Assembly (NCBI RefSeq): GCF_000213175.1
Contig: NW_009799102.1
Location: 1,917,627 to 1,981,626 of the forward strand
Length of the DNA: 64,000 bases
Direction: 5' to 3'
Origin: Neurospora tetrasperma FGSC 2508
Lineage: Eukaryota > Ascomycota > Sordariomycetes > Sordariales > Sordariaceae
Positions 1 to 9,992 of the stretch are shown here, one piece after another. Numbering within the stretch: the stretch's first letter is position 1; each line of letters opens with the position of its first letter. A program made the position numbers and the translations under genes. The notes beneath the pieces are model-generated. The model was not told where the DNA came from. It did not search any database and worked only from the letters and a program-made list of their open reading frames with translations.

Positions 1-2
1 AT

Positions 3-827
3 ACGGAAGAAACACCCCCAAAGGACTTCCTATCCTTGAAGACATGGCGCTGGTGGATCGGAAAACTTATCTGGCAAAAGCACAGACGGATGAAGAGACA
101 GATGGAGATGCGACGTCATCCAACCCATGATCATGGCACGGAAGTTAACCTGGATCAAGAGGAAGGTGGCAGCTATGCTCATCAAAGAGGACAGACTGAC
201 GAGGAGCAAACAGTCGGAATCAACCCTTTCGTGGGAAGCACAGACAGAACTGGGTTTTATCCTCCGCCCGATACTGCTTCACCGACTGCTCAACCATTCT
301 CTCAAACGGATCCCCACAAACAACGTCCATCTTTACCGCCGTCTTTCCAACTGCCGACGGCTACAGGCAGTCACTATGGCGATAGCAATATTCAAGACAA
401 TGGTCAGGTACTGAACGAGGAGACTGTCGACACAACCCCCATTACACCACTCTCACCCGGCCACGTCCATTTGATGATGATGCCCCCTGGGATGACGCTA
501 GCACAAACTATGAGTTACCCTAATCCTCAGAGACGTGTGGGATTTGATGCAGACACGGAAACCGAGACCACTCAGATGGATGAGTCAGAAGAGGGATCGG
601 TGTCAGGAGAAGCGCTACCTCGCGTGATACTGGAGATGACACCATCCAACGGAATCAAGCCGAAGGCGTGGAAAAGACAGGAACTGGGCTGGTATGGTGC
701 TGTCAAAAGGATTGTGAACCCCAAGCAGCTGAGAGCGCTGGAGGATGTGCCGGTGGGCGTGGAGGCGCACGAAAGACAAAAGAGTTCGGCCAGTGGAATA
801 AGGAGGAGGAAGACTAGGACCTACTGA
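3..827 (+). CDS. C-terminal part of an unknown protein (partial at left edge)
   Basis: An open frame enters the window at its first bases with no start codon and runs to a TAA after an Arg/Lys-rich end (RRRKTRTY). About 274 residues are visible. They open with a Trp-rich stretch (KTWRWWIGKLIW) and a basic patch, then become Pro/Ser/Thr-rich and low in complexity, with acidic segments near the middle and end. This looks like the disordered cytoplasmic tail of a larger protein, possibly a membrane protein, since the Trp-rich stretch could sit at a membrane edge; that is inference. No domain is recognised. The frame has no internal stop and ordinary codon use. The gene may contain further exons to the left. 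Confidence 0.6.
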   Translation, partial: TEETPPKDFLSLKTWRWWIGKLIWQKHRRMKRQMEMRRHPTHDHGTEVNLDQEEGGSYAHQRGQTDEEQTVGINPFVGSTDRTGFYPPPDTASPTAQPFSQTDPHKQRPSLPPSFQLPTATGSHYGDSNIQDNGQVLNEETVDTTPITPLSPGHVHLMMMPPGMTLAQTMSYPNPQRRVGFDADTETETTQMDESEEGSVSGEALPRVILEMTPSNGIKPKAWKRQELGWYGAVKRIVNPKQLRALEDVPVGVEAHERQKSSASGIRRRKTRTY

Positions 828-830
828 TGT

Positions 831-1456
831 CTTATCCCTGAGAAGATCTGCAAATGCCGCTCGATTGTATCCCGTTGAGGATGGTTCCATGATATCTGTC
901 TATGGTAATGGGTGTGCAACGTCTGGGAGTCGCCATGACTTGATTGATACTTTTTCAGAATATTATTAGCAGAGCACGGGCTGGTTGTATATCTTATGCT
1001 GCCCAAGACCGATAAAGAACAAAAAGAAAACGGGTAAGGGATAGGATGAAGGTTGTAATCAAGGGTGTGTATGTCAAGGGTCATATTGGGACAATGTACG
1101 AAGGTGATGTGAGTAGATCTGCTGTCTACAGGTCCAGAAAAACCTCGAGGGACACCAAAACAAAGCGTTTACTGTATTGTAACTTGAGTACCGTACACAG
1201 TGTAATTTAGCACTTACCAAGACGCTGTAATTACACCGACCACATGCTTCCCATCAAAGTTCCTGCACTGCGCGTCCAATCGCGACTGTCTTCTGTTTCA
1301 CCCATCAACAACTTCACTCCCGTCAGCTCTCTCCATTAAACCTCACGTCTCCATAAGTCTAATTTCGAAAGCAACCTAGCTTTTCAATCAATCCATGCAA
1401 CTTGACAAGTATACACTGTAATCCAAAAGTCAACCCCAAAAACACATCTTCACCAA
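831..1456. other. Intergenic, upstream of dad3
   Basis: About 0.6 kb between the tail of the partial gene and the dad3 start. It should hold the terminator of the former and the promoter/leader of the latter. The last 150 bases are A/C-rich, as is common in Neurospora 5' leaders. No other gene is visible. Confidence 0.5.
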
Positions 1457-1947
1457 ATGGAGCAACAACAACAATCAAACTCCCTCCTCAACTCCCCACC
1501 AGAACTCACACCAACAGAACAAGATGTTCTTGACGAATACGAGCGTTTGGCAGAGAACATGAAGAAGGTACACCAATTCAAGTTTTCTTTCTTCACCAAC
1601 TATACACTAAATACCCTGTTCCAACCCCCCCGCTTCCCTCCTTCACCTTCACCATAATATATAAATAACCATTCACTAACAATCATCATTGATACTACTA
1701 GCTTGCCTCAGTACTAGATACGCTGGCCTCCCAGCCCTCCGTCGCAATTCTCGATGGACTAAGGGAGCTGGAGCGCAAGACCAGTTTGGTGTTTACCCTT
1801 ATGAAGGCGAGCGTTTATAGTATTGTTTTGCAGCAGGAGATTGATTGGGGTGGCCCTGCTGCTGGGGAGAATGGTGGTGGTGGTGGTGGTGGTGGTGGTG
1901 GCGACGGACCTGGAGGGGCGGGGAGTGGTGTTGGGGAGCAATCGTGA
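1457..1947 (+). CDS. dad3: DASH/DAM1 complex subunit Dad3
   Basis: Dad3 is a small subunit of the fungal DASH (Dam1) complex, which forms rings on spindle microtubules and couples kinetochores to them. Exons are 1457-1567 and 1702-1947; the intron 1568-1701 starts GTACAC, has a CTAAC branch site at about 1676 and ends TAG. The join is phase 0 and gives 118 residues. The core reads TEQDVLDEYERLAENMKK, then LASVLDTLAS..ILDGLRELERKTSLVFTLMKASVYSI, the two short helical segments of the Dad3 family. The first 15 residues are Gln/Ser-rich. The C-terminus is a glycine run (codons GGT repeated, 1873-1902) that is unlikely to be structured. Downstream is a purine tract and then convergent mrps5. Confidence 0.85.
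1873..1902 (+). repeat. (TGG)n microsatellite encoding poly-Gly in dad3
   Basis: Ten uninterrupted GGT/GGC units in frame in the last third of dad3. Likely length-polymorphic; any change by whole units keeps the frame. Confidence 0.9.
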
Positions 1948-2500
1948 AAGAAGAGGAAGAGCACTGGCGGGAGAGATGCGTGGGAGTGAGAGAGAAAGAG
2001 AGAGAAAAAGAGAGAGAGAGAGAGAGAGAGAGGAAGGGAAGAATGCCGTTTCATTGGTGGTGAAGATGGATAACAGGGTATTATGCGACATACGACTATG
2101 GCCGGCATCGGACAAAGAACGAGGGACAACTTTCGGCCAGAGACAGAGGAGTAATATGCTTGTGGGCTGGATGTGCCGAACAGAGGAAAGGGAGGAGAGG
2201 GAATATCGAGGAGACAGTCCCTTTTGGACGCCGAAACAAGCGAGCAACATCATCCAACTTGGGCCTACCACGCAATGTTCCCCAAATCGCATGGATATAT
2301 AACCAACACATATCGGACAGCCACCCATCCACCAACATAACAGGTATGTGGTTTTCCGCTCAGTTTCATGGTCTTCAGTATAACGTAATGTACATATATT
2401 TACAGATTAGAAACAAGCAGCGCACATCCATGAAACAAAATTTGGGGGGAATAATACAATGCTTCTTCTTCTTGTTCTTTTTTCTTCTTTTGCGCTTTGC
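1948..2500. other. Convergent 3' region with purine (GA) tract
   Basis: This separates the 3' ends of dad3 (+) and mrps5 (-). A nearly pure A/G tract at about 1986-2034 (GAGAGA repeats) lies just after the dad3 stop. Several reading frames stay open here on both strands, but they are repeat artefacts. Confidence 0.6.
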
Positions 2501-4036
2501 TTAGTATACAGACCCGCCATAGTAAACCTTGCGAACATCGACGAGCTTCTTTCCCCTACCGATGGCGAGATCTTCAGGGTTGGGCTGGCTGAGAAGGGCC
2601 TGGTAGGTGGCCTTTACTGTGTTCATGGGGTTGCGTGACCGCAGGAACTTTGCGCTGAGGTCACGAATGCCGGCGGCGCGGCACATTTCAAAGATACGAT
2701 GGGAGACGCGGAGACCGAATCCTGGACAAATTTCAGATGTTAGTGGGATACAAGTACAATTTGAAAGAAGAAGAAGAAGGGGGCGCGGGGGGAGGAGGAA
2801 CGAAAACGACCAAGACATACCAGGAGGACGCGAGTTCAGGCGCACAATGGTGCCTGACACCTTGGTGGTGACCTCGCCATAAATGGTCCTGTTTTCATAG
2901 CGGGGGATGGGCTGCATGTTTTGGATGGCCAACAGAGTGGCTTTTTCAACAGCGATGGATGCTTCAACCGACTTCGCCATGCCGAGACCGAGCCAGCCGT
3001 CGCCGTTTCCGGCAATGACCATGACCGAGTCGCTGGCAATCTTGCCTAGACGGGTCTGGTTCACAACGCGACGATGGACCAGCTTCTTAGTCTTGAGCTG
3101 GAGAATCTGACGGACCGACATGCCCGTCCGCTTCTTCAGCTCCTGATACTGACCCTTGTCATCGAGACCGTCGTCGGCAGGGTCGATCGCGTTCCTGTAC
3201 TTGCCCTCCACGCCGGGGACCTTATCGGGAAGGGCGGGCGCCAGCGACGAGTTGGCCTGCAGGTTGTTGTCGGTCATGGACGAGCGCTCCAAAATGTACG
3301 ACAGAATGTCGCCGTCGGTAGGACCGGTCGCGTTGGCGGCGGCCTTGGCGTCGGCGTCCTTCTGATCCTTGAGGTAGGCCCAGAACTTGGTAAAAGCTTC
3401 GTCCCGGACGTCCTTGGGCCACTGCCCCTCAGGCTTCTCAAAAAACTCCTCCGGTACGAAGTCCCTCAGCTTCTTCATCCTGTGCGTCGGCTCGCCCCGG
3501 CGGATCTCGTCAGCCCAGTTGATCAGGTCCTGAGTGAACTCGTCAACGTCCATGAAGCGCGCTTTGTGGCTGGGGGGCGCCGAGCGGCGAGCGCGCTTGT
3601 CGATGATAGGTTGTATCTCGCTAAAGTCGTCGATGTAGGGCATGCGGTACGGGTCGACGCGCAGACGACCTTGTATCGTCAGGTCCCTGGGATCGATGGC
3701 AGCCTCGGCGGCTTCGATGGCCTCCATATGTTCGGCGGGGTAGTTGTGGGCGAGGGCGGCCTTCTCATCTTCCGTGTACTCGGCGAACTTCTTCTTGGTA
3801 AAACTCTCGATCTTTGCGTCCGAGGTCAGGCCCATCTCGACGGCACGGACATTCTTGAAGCGCGACCGCCTCCGGGCCTCGAGGTGGGCGGAGCTGTGGA
3901 ATTGGGACTGTTGCTGCTGCTGGGCGGCGGGACATGTCGACGCGGCCGGGGTGGAAGCTGCCGGTGCAGCGACCGGGACAGTGGCGGCCAGACGCCGGGA
4001 GAGGAAACTCCGGGCAGCGAAGCGTGCCGCACTCAT
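2501..4036 (-). CDS. mrps5: Mitochondrial small-subunit ribosomal protein uS5m
   Basis: Component of the mitochondrial 37S ribosomal subunit near the decoding site and mRNA channel. Exons run 4036-2821 and 2721-2501, giving 478 residues. The intron 2820-2722 (99 bp, GTATGT..CAG) is a multiple of three without a stop, so an unspliced frame falsely adds 33 residues. The first ~50 residues are Arg/Ala/Ser-rich and lack acidic residues, as in a matrix presequence. A fungal-specific central region follows. The S5 RNA-binding domain begins near residue 313 (KKLVHRRVVNQTRLGKIASD, then GDGWLGLGMAKS), and the C-terminal S5 fold (GLRVSHRIFEMCRAAGIRDL..) completes it. I chose the ATG at 4036 because the frame upstream has only non-ATG codons. 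It is divergent from the 80-residue membrane protein gene. Confidence 0.92.
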   Translation of the reverse strand: MSAARFAARSFLSRRLAATVPVAAPAASTPAASTCPAAQQQQQSQFHSSAHLEARRRSRFKNVRAVEMGLTSDAKIESFTKKKFAEYTEDEKAALAHNYPAEHMEAIEAAEAAIDPRDLTIQGRLRVDPYRMPYIDDFSEIQPIIDKRARRSAPPSHKARFMDVDEFTQDLINWADEIRRGEPTHRMKKLRDFVPEEFFEKPEGQWPKDVRDEAFTKFWAYLKDQKDADAKAAANATGPTDGDILSYILERSSMTDNNLQANSSLAPALPDKVPGVEGKYRNAIDPADDGLDDKGQYQELKKRTGMSVRQILQLKTKKLVHRRVVNQTRLGKIASDSVMVIAGNGDGWLGLGMAKSVEASIAVEKATLLAIQNMQPIPRYENRTIYGEVTTKVSGTIVRLNSRPPGMSWSFSFLLPPRPLLLLLSNCTCIPLTSEICPGFGLRVSHRIFEMCRAAGIRDLSAKFLRSRNPMNTVKATYQALLSQPNPEDLAIGRGKKLVDVRKVYYGGSVY

Positions 4037-5084
4037 GGTTGGCAAGCGGGAACTGACTGGGCTGGGCGAGGCCGGAGGAGTGGAAGGTGGTGGGAGGACG
4101 GGAGGGGAGGACTGGTTGTTGGGGGTCCCCCAATGGAGGCAGCTGGTTTCCTTTCCTTCGCGGTTGTGAGAACCCTCAGAGCCGGACGTCCCTCGTCGAG
4201 TCTATTTCGCGGCTCTACATACTATTTTTTGGAGACCTGACTGGCGCCCGCCAATCCGATTTGGCCTGCGACGGAATCGATCCGACCGGTCCCCAGCAAT
4301 TTTTTGGTGGCCCGAGCTTCCCAGAGCTCCCGCTACGTCCCGCACTCGAACCGCCCGGCCACGGCAATCCTTCAGGCACATTGGGGCCCGAAGGGAGCCA
4401 GGCCGGACGAGCTGCCCCGTTCTCTGCTTACGTAAGGTGTTCATGTGCTTGGGGACCCTTCTTCTGTCGCAGCTCAGCGAGCCTGAAACAGCACACCCGA
4501 CACCCAAACGAACCCCTAACAATTGAACCTCTCTTGCCGCCCATGTTGGCGCGCCGTCGGTCGCCTGACATCTCGACTTGTGCCTCTCCTCAATGTGACG
4601 TCCTTGGTTTCATCTTCCTGGTAGGTTCTGGCTCTTGCGAGAAAAAGGAGGGACCGTGAGTATCTTTTCGTCGCCAGTATTTTCGACGTTCTGACTTTCC
4701 TTGTTTTTTCTTTTTTTTTTATTCTGAATCTTTTGATCTGCTTGTCCACTTTCCACAAGCTGCGACTGTGAATAACTTCATCACACGCGTTGCTCTCTCT
4801 CTCTCTCATTGTCACGCGGCGAAAGCAAAGCCAACCACAGATCAAGGATCATACCAATTACCAATTTTAATATCATCGCAACTTCTTAATTCAATTTCAG
4901 CCAAACGCCCTGGCGGCTACATACTCTCAAGACAAGATACCATTGCACGTCTCATCCTCATCGGCCATCATCAATATCATCATCGCATAATTCCCGAGCA
5001 CAGCATCTGCCACAACTAACCGACACATCACATCACACACTCTTGTCCTTCCATAATTCGAATAACAAGCCAACCACCGCAATC
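4037..5084. promoter_or_regulatory. Divergent intergenic region mrps5 / small membrane protein
   Basis: About 1.05 kb between two divergent start codons, so it must contain both promoters. The right half has pyrimidine tracts (4700-4720, 4790-4810). A GTGAGTATC donor-like site at 4657 and a TTTCAG acceptor-like site near 4900 could bound a leader intron of the rightward gene. That intron is inference. No confident coding exon is seen. Confidence 0.4.
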
Positions 5085-5327
5085 ATGGGCCAATTCGACT
5101 GGTTTCTCAAAATCGGCGCCACCCCGCAAGCTGTCGCCGTGCTCAACGACCAGCCCATCCTCTTCACCATTCTCATCGTCGTGCTCATCGCCGTCATCCT
5201 CGAATGCGTGCTGATGTGGTACATCCACTATGCCACGATGAAGCCGGAGCAGCGGGCGGCTAAGAATAAGAAAAAGAAAGCGGGCACGGGAGATAATAAA
5301 AACGCTGCGCCGGGTGGGGGGAGGTGA
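5085..5327 (+). CDS. Small single-pass membrane protein, uncharacterised (80 aa)
   Basis: An 80-residue product starting at the ATG in CAATCATGGG. Residues 1-20 (MGQFDWFLKIG..) are soluble or amphipathic. A strong hydrophobic segment, about residues 26-48 (ILFTILIVVLIAVILECVLM), follows. The C-terminal 30 residues are Lys-rich (KNKKKKAG) and end in Gly/Arg. Positive charges after the helix suggest a cytosolic C-terminus (positive-inside rule); the organelle cannot be told from sequence. A tail-anchored or small ER/mitochondrial protein would fit. I do not recognise the family. The long leader, clean start context and typical composition support a real gene. The following 0.7 kb is non-coding. 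Confidence 0.6.
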   Translation: MGQFDWFLKIGATPQAVAVLNDQPILFTILIVVLIAVILECVLMWYIHYATMKPEQRAAKNKKKKAGTGDNKNAAPGGGR

Positions 5328-6011
5328 GAGGATGGTCCGAGAGGAGATGAATTGACGAGGTAGGATGAAATGGCTAGGGTGGATGAAATGAGATGAAAGG
5401 CTAGTATTGCCGAGGTGTTCTGAGGATATGTGGGAATGGAAGCTGCGGGCTGAGCAAGGAGTATGCGGACGGGAAGAGAGCAGCGGAGGTCAAATTCGAC
5501 AATGATGGGCGATGAGGGAAAGAGCGGGAAGCTATCGATGGACGAAGGGACTATTTCTGGGGAATTGCGACCGCGATCTCGACGGATGGACAAACACATG
5601 CTCTTTTCCAACGCGAGAGACGCACTATGCCGGTCGTATCCGAGCCTCATAGTTATCTGGGATGCGAGCAACGCACAGGAGAGGGTGCCCCACAAATGGA
5701 TATGCTTCTTGGTCTCCTGGTGGGGGAAAACGCCAGGGAAGAAAGCGACGTCACTTTTTGATGCTCGCAAATATCTGGAACTGACTGATTGCCCAACGGA
5801 TTGTATGCTATGGATAGGCTATCTGGAGTTGTAGGCTTGGGGCTGTCAGTATGGCACAGCGGAAGATTCTTGGTGCAATTACGTCCGCTCTGTTCAAACT
5901 TCGAAAAACCCATTGAAAGGATAATTGGTCAAGTGTTCACGGACTGGTAGAGAATTGGGTTCCTTATCACCTGAATCTACAATCTCATGCAGAATCCCAT
6001 TCTAGATATTC
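5328..6011. other. Intergenic between convergent genes
   Basis: Holds the 3' ends of the small membrane protein gene (+) and of the 554-residue unknown gene (-). Short open frames on both strands overlap one another and show no domain. Nothing else is seen. Confidence 0.5.
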
Positions 6012-7793
6012 TCATAGATACTCTTCCGGATCGCCAAATTCTTCACCATCATCATCCTCCATCTCTTCAAAATGCAGCTCATTGCCTGTCAGGGTTGGAC
6101 CGCCCATCAAACATGTCTGGAATGCCTGGTGCCTCGAAATCGGATGAAGCCTCCCAAGCCCATCTGCATAGACGTAGTCACCTTCGGAGCTCGGCTGGAG
6201 TTCGTCAAGTGTCATATCTTCCCCTTCAACATCATACCACTCTTCGACCCCGTCCTCACCGTATGTTTCTTCCTCGCTGTAATCCCCGAGCAGGGCGACG
6301 ATTCCAAACTGATATTGGTAGTCGTACTCGACCGCGTCCGTGTGCGTATCCATGTCTGTGTTTGTGTTCGCACCTTGTTCAAAAAGGTCAAAAGGGTGGT
6401 AATCATGAGTCAAGGACGGGTGATGATTCACCCAACCATCATCAGTAAGTTGAGTGTATCCCTCCAGGATCTCCTCCTCTTGTGTATCTGCCGGGGCATC
6501 TCCATTGCCCTTGGCTTTTCGCTTGCCTGTCTTGGAAGCAGGCTTGACATGGATACTTGTTTGACATAATGACCACAGCCGCTTCTCAACTTCCTTTCCG
6601 ATTCCATTTTCGAGATCATCCGAGTGGCTTAGGGTGCTGCTTATAGCTTTATCTTCAGCTCCAGCTCCAAGCAGTTTGTTCACTTTATCTCTCAGCATTG
6701 CTGACCGGGCGCTACGCAATCTGGCTAATCCGTTGGCAATGGCCGGAATCGTTTGCGCATGTGCTGTCATAGACTACTATCGTTAGTCCTCATCCAAGTA
6801 ATCATACTCCATGCCGCTCACATACCTGTAAGTAACGAAGATTCCATACTGCCGGCGCAATTTCAATCAGCGAGGGAAATTGTCTGTCCTCCGTAACCTT
6901 CACCCCAGGGAAAGTGTGCTTGACTCCTATAAGCTTCCGAAGCGCGGCATCCAGGAGTAATGCCATCTCCTTCTTTTCCTCTTCCGAGATCGAGAGGAGG
7001 ATGACCGGGTCTGAGTTGGAGTTTGCCAAATCGGGTTGGGTGACAGGGCAGGCTTTCTTGGCCTGTCTTTGCGAAGTGTCCGTATACTTGACGTTAACGG
7101 TTCTTGTGATCCGTCGTCGATTTTTTCGCGCGCCAGTCCTGGACTCTTCAACCACAGGAGGCTTTAGTCCTACCTGGGCGATTTCTTCATCGGCCATCTT
7201 TGACGGTCGTTTAGGCTCACCGGCCCTCCTCCATGATGTATCGAGCCGAAGATTGATGTTACAGCTCAAGCCTTTGAACTTTACACAAGTCAGTGTGTGC
7301 GGTACGATCATCTCCGAGGAGAGATCCGGGTGGCAAAGAAAATACGAAGTCTCCGACTTTTGATCCTCCTCTTGGGAACCAAACGGAAGCGGCAAATGCT
7401 TAGCTTTAAGCTCGAGACCAAGTTCTTCCCAGAGCTTAAATACCACAAGTCAGCAAACGGGGTCCGCCAGTGTTGTTGGAAGATCTCGCTGAAGCTTACC
7501 GAGCACTCAGCAGCCATACCAGTTAGAGATGAGATGATAGGTGGATGGATCACGTTTGAATCCGGTAGCTGGCCGTTGATGAACGTCTTGAAGACAAGCT
7601 GGCACGACCCCGACTTTGCCATCCATAGGTTGCCGTCTTTGGAGTGTTGGGAAAGGTCAGTTGCGGTCAGCTGGTTTAATCCCAGAGCAGTCGTGTCCGA
7701 GTCGATGAGGAAAGAGGCTGTCAGTTCGAGCGATAATGGCGAGTTTTTGTGCACAACTGTGATGCTTCCTAGGTTGACTGTTGTTCCTTCCAT
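6012..7793 (-). CDS. Uncharacterised 554-residue protein
   Basis: Three exons: 7793-7500, 7434-6826 and 6773-6012. Both joins are phase 0. Intron 1 (7499-7435) has GTAAGC, a GCTGAC branch site and AAG; intron 2 (6825-6774) has GTATGT, a perfect ACTAAC and TAG. The N-terminal ~180 residues mix beta-like hydrophobic patches with Cys (SCNINL). A basic segment around residue 220 (RKNRRRITRTVNVKY) could bind nucleic acid or be a nuclear signal. A helical part about 260-350 (EEKKEMALLLDAALRKLIG, ANGLARLRSARSAMLRDKVN) follows. The last ~150 residues are very acidic with Tyr/Asp repeats and end EEMEDDDGEEFGDPEEYL. No family is recognised; a nuclear protein with a basic middle and acidic tail is a guess. 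Confidence 0.65.
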
Positions 7794-8371
7794 TGTAGAT
7801 ACACAAGCCTAGGCAGCAGAGACCATGCATGTTGCTGGGAAAAGGAGACATAGCGATCCATGAACTCGGTTCATGTAACTTGAAAAATATTGTGGGAGAA
7901 GAGGACTGCTTTCGACCCTCCCTACCTTCCTGGTCTGAGGCTCAATCAAGCAAGGGAATGAGACTCTTCGGCTCCATACCTACTAGGTACGTAGTGGATG
8001 ATGGCCAAAATCAGCGACGAGCTGTCATCCAGTCGCAATTCAACGATTTTGCACGTCGTAAATGCGACTGGGCATCGTCACTGCCGAGTTTAACGTTCAA
8101 CATGCATCAAACCGCCAATGTAGGAAGGAACTCATTTTGCGTGACTCCGTAAAATGGGAAGGAACTTGCCACCACAGACCGTGCTCCTATTCTTACTGTA
8201 GTTTTTGACCACTGCACTGCAGCTGGTCCGTAATTTTCAGGTTCAGTTGCGGGGCGGGGATACGCGAGCACCACATGAGGGGACCAAGAGAATGCGCTGG
8301 ACACAAGTAGGCATTTTGTGCATCGCTATACAATTCCCTTTATCGCTCCTGTCGGTCTTCTCGCTGTATGC
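7794..8371. other. Intergenic between tandem minus-strand genes
   Basis: Between the ate1 stop and the start of the 554-residue gene; the promoter of the latter should lie here. No coding signal stands out. Confidence 0.5.
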
Positions 8372-9992
8372 TTATAGCACACGAGTCCTCCTCCGAAAAT
8401 CCACACATATTTCGCCCATCACGTCCGTTCCCATCGCTGCCACCAGCTCTGCGATCGTTGATTTGATATCCTTGCGGTCCAACTCGATATCTTGTTGTTC
8501 CCAACTGACCAAGTCGGAAGCCAAAAAATACCCGGGGGTAGCATCTGAAACAAGGACCAAGTTGTCCATGTCCACCTGCTTCATCTCTTCCAATGAAGGG
8601 ATGCCTGGCATGCTGCTGCCCAACATAAAGTCCCCTTCCTCCTCGTCACCTTCGCCGTCACTCTCTGGCCGAATGAAATGGTTTTTGAAAATTTGGGGGG
8701 GATCTCCAGACTCCTTCCGTTGCCGCTCCCTGGATAGGCTGACGTAGTGCTTCGCGTCAAAAACCGCCAACGCCTCCTTGTCCATCAAATCCCAGGTGAG
8801 TGTCTCAGGATCAAGGACGGACTGCGGCTTGAAGTCCATCTTGTACTTCATTTTGGGGCAGCTATGGATATAGAATCCCGGATACCACCAACGATAGCCA
8901 CCCTCTCGAGCCAAGGCAATCTCTCGCATGGCACTGAGCTTGCCTGGGTTGTGTGAGTGAAATGACTCATGGTAGAGAAAATACACTGAGCTGACGGCGT
9001 GGGGAAGCAGGTCTAACACCCCTATTGCAACAAGTTTCCCGTCCAGCCAGTAACACTGGTGAAAAGAGCCCACCTGCCGCTGGACGCCGTCCGAAGTGTA
9101 GATGGTTTCACGCTTAAGAGGTGAATTGCACAGAAATCTCTTGAATCCGTGGCGCGAAATCTTATCTGGGCCCTCCTTATGAACAAGTCTCTGATAGTTC
9201 TCAAAGATGAGATACTTTTCCTCCGTAAACTCGTCTGGCTCCAATGTGACAGTGAACTTGTGAGCTGGCTCTGGAGGCGTCTTTAGAAATTGTGCCTCGG
9301 GTTCATGGATTCTGTCGATCAAGTCGAACTCGTTGTGCCGTTTCCGTGCTTCTTGGCGCGTGCGAGGATGAACGCGGGCAGCAGCATGTGTATAGTCCGG
9401 ACCGATAACGTAGTTGTTGAATCGGTTGACAGTTTGCCGTTGATCTTTGGTAGGTTTGAACTCTGTTGAGTCCAGGCGAAGGGTATAGTGAGGACAACAA
9501 GAGTTTCTCGGGTTCGGCCTGTAGAGAAGAGTCCCGGACCGTCTCCAATACCGATCAACTAGCTTTTGATATAGGTGCGTTGATAAGGACTTGCTCGTAG
9601 CATAGTAAGAGTAACCTGTGTTGAAGCAAGTTAGACGTAGGCCTTACATCCAACCGTGTCTCATTAGGCACCTGTTTCTTGGCCTTGGGCACACAAGCTG
9701 AGGAGCCCAGACTTATGAGGCCAATTGTGTGACATGTACGACACCAGGGGAAAAGAGACTCGGTAGGGAAAATGGGAGCGAAGCGGGCGTAATAGGGCCG
9801 AAACGGAAACTCCATTTACGTTTTCGTTTACCTGCACGTGAAGTCCCTCGACAATAACCGCAATCAGATGCGCTGCTATACCCTACAATATGCACTCTCG
9901 GTTAGCAAGATGACCTCTTCGGATCTCAATTGGCAAAACATCTCTGATCGATGTTGACCTGCTTCGTGACAAACACTCGGGTCTAAATGCAT
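8372..9992 (-). CDS. ate1: Arginyl-tRNA--protein transferase (Ate1)
   Basis: Transfers Arg from Arg-tRNA to N-terminal Asp/Glu, marking proteins for Arg/N-degron degradation. The main exon 9615-8372 holds the catalytic GNAT-like part, with WLDGKLVAIGVLDLLP, SVYFLYHE and RWWYPGFYIHSCPKMKYKMDF. An upstream exon, 9882-9832, encodes SDCGYCRG; it joins in phase 1 across intron 9831-9616 (GTAAAC, CTAAC, CACAG). I tentatively place the first exon at 9992-9959 (MHLDPSVCHEAG), joined across 9958-9883; its donor GTCAAC is weak, so the first 12 residues are uncertain. The total is 442 residues. Cys19/Cys22 and the Cys68-Cys69 pair match the conserved N-terminal cysteines of the family. Earlier single-frame readings miss the Cys motif entirely. 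Confidence 0.9.

Noticed and set aside
1759-2328. Ser/Leu/Pro-rich frames on the minus strand beside dad3
   Set aside because: Generated by the GGT and GA repeats; overlap the dad3 second exon antisense.
3074-4240. 388-codon frame on the plus strand
   Set aside because: Antisense to the uS5m coding exon; Leu/Val/Gly-rich shadow of Ala/Asp/Glu codons with no domain.
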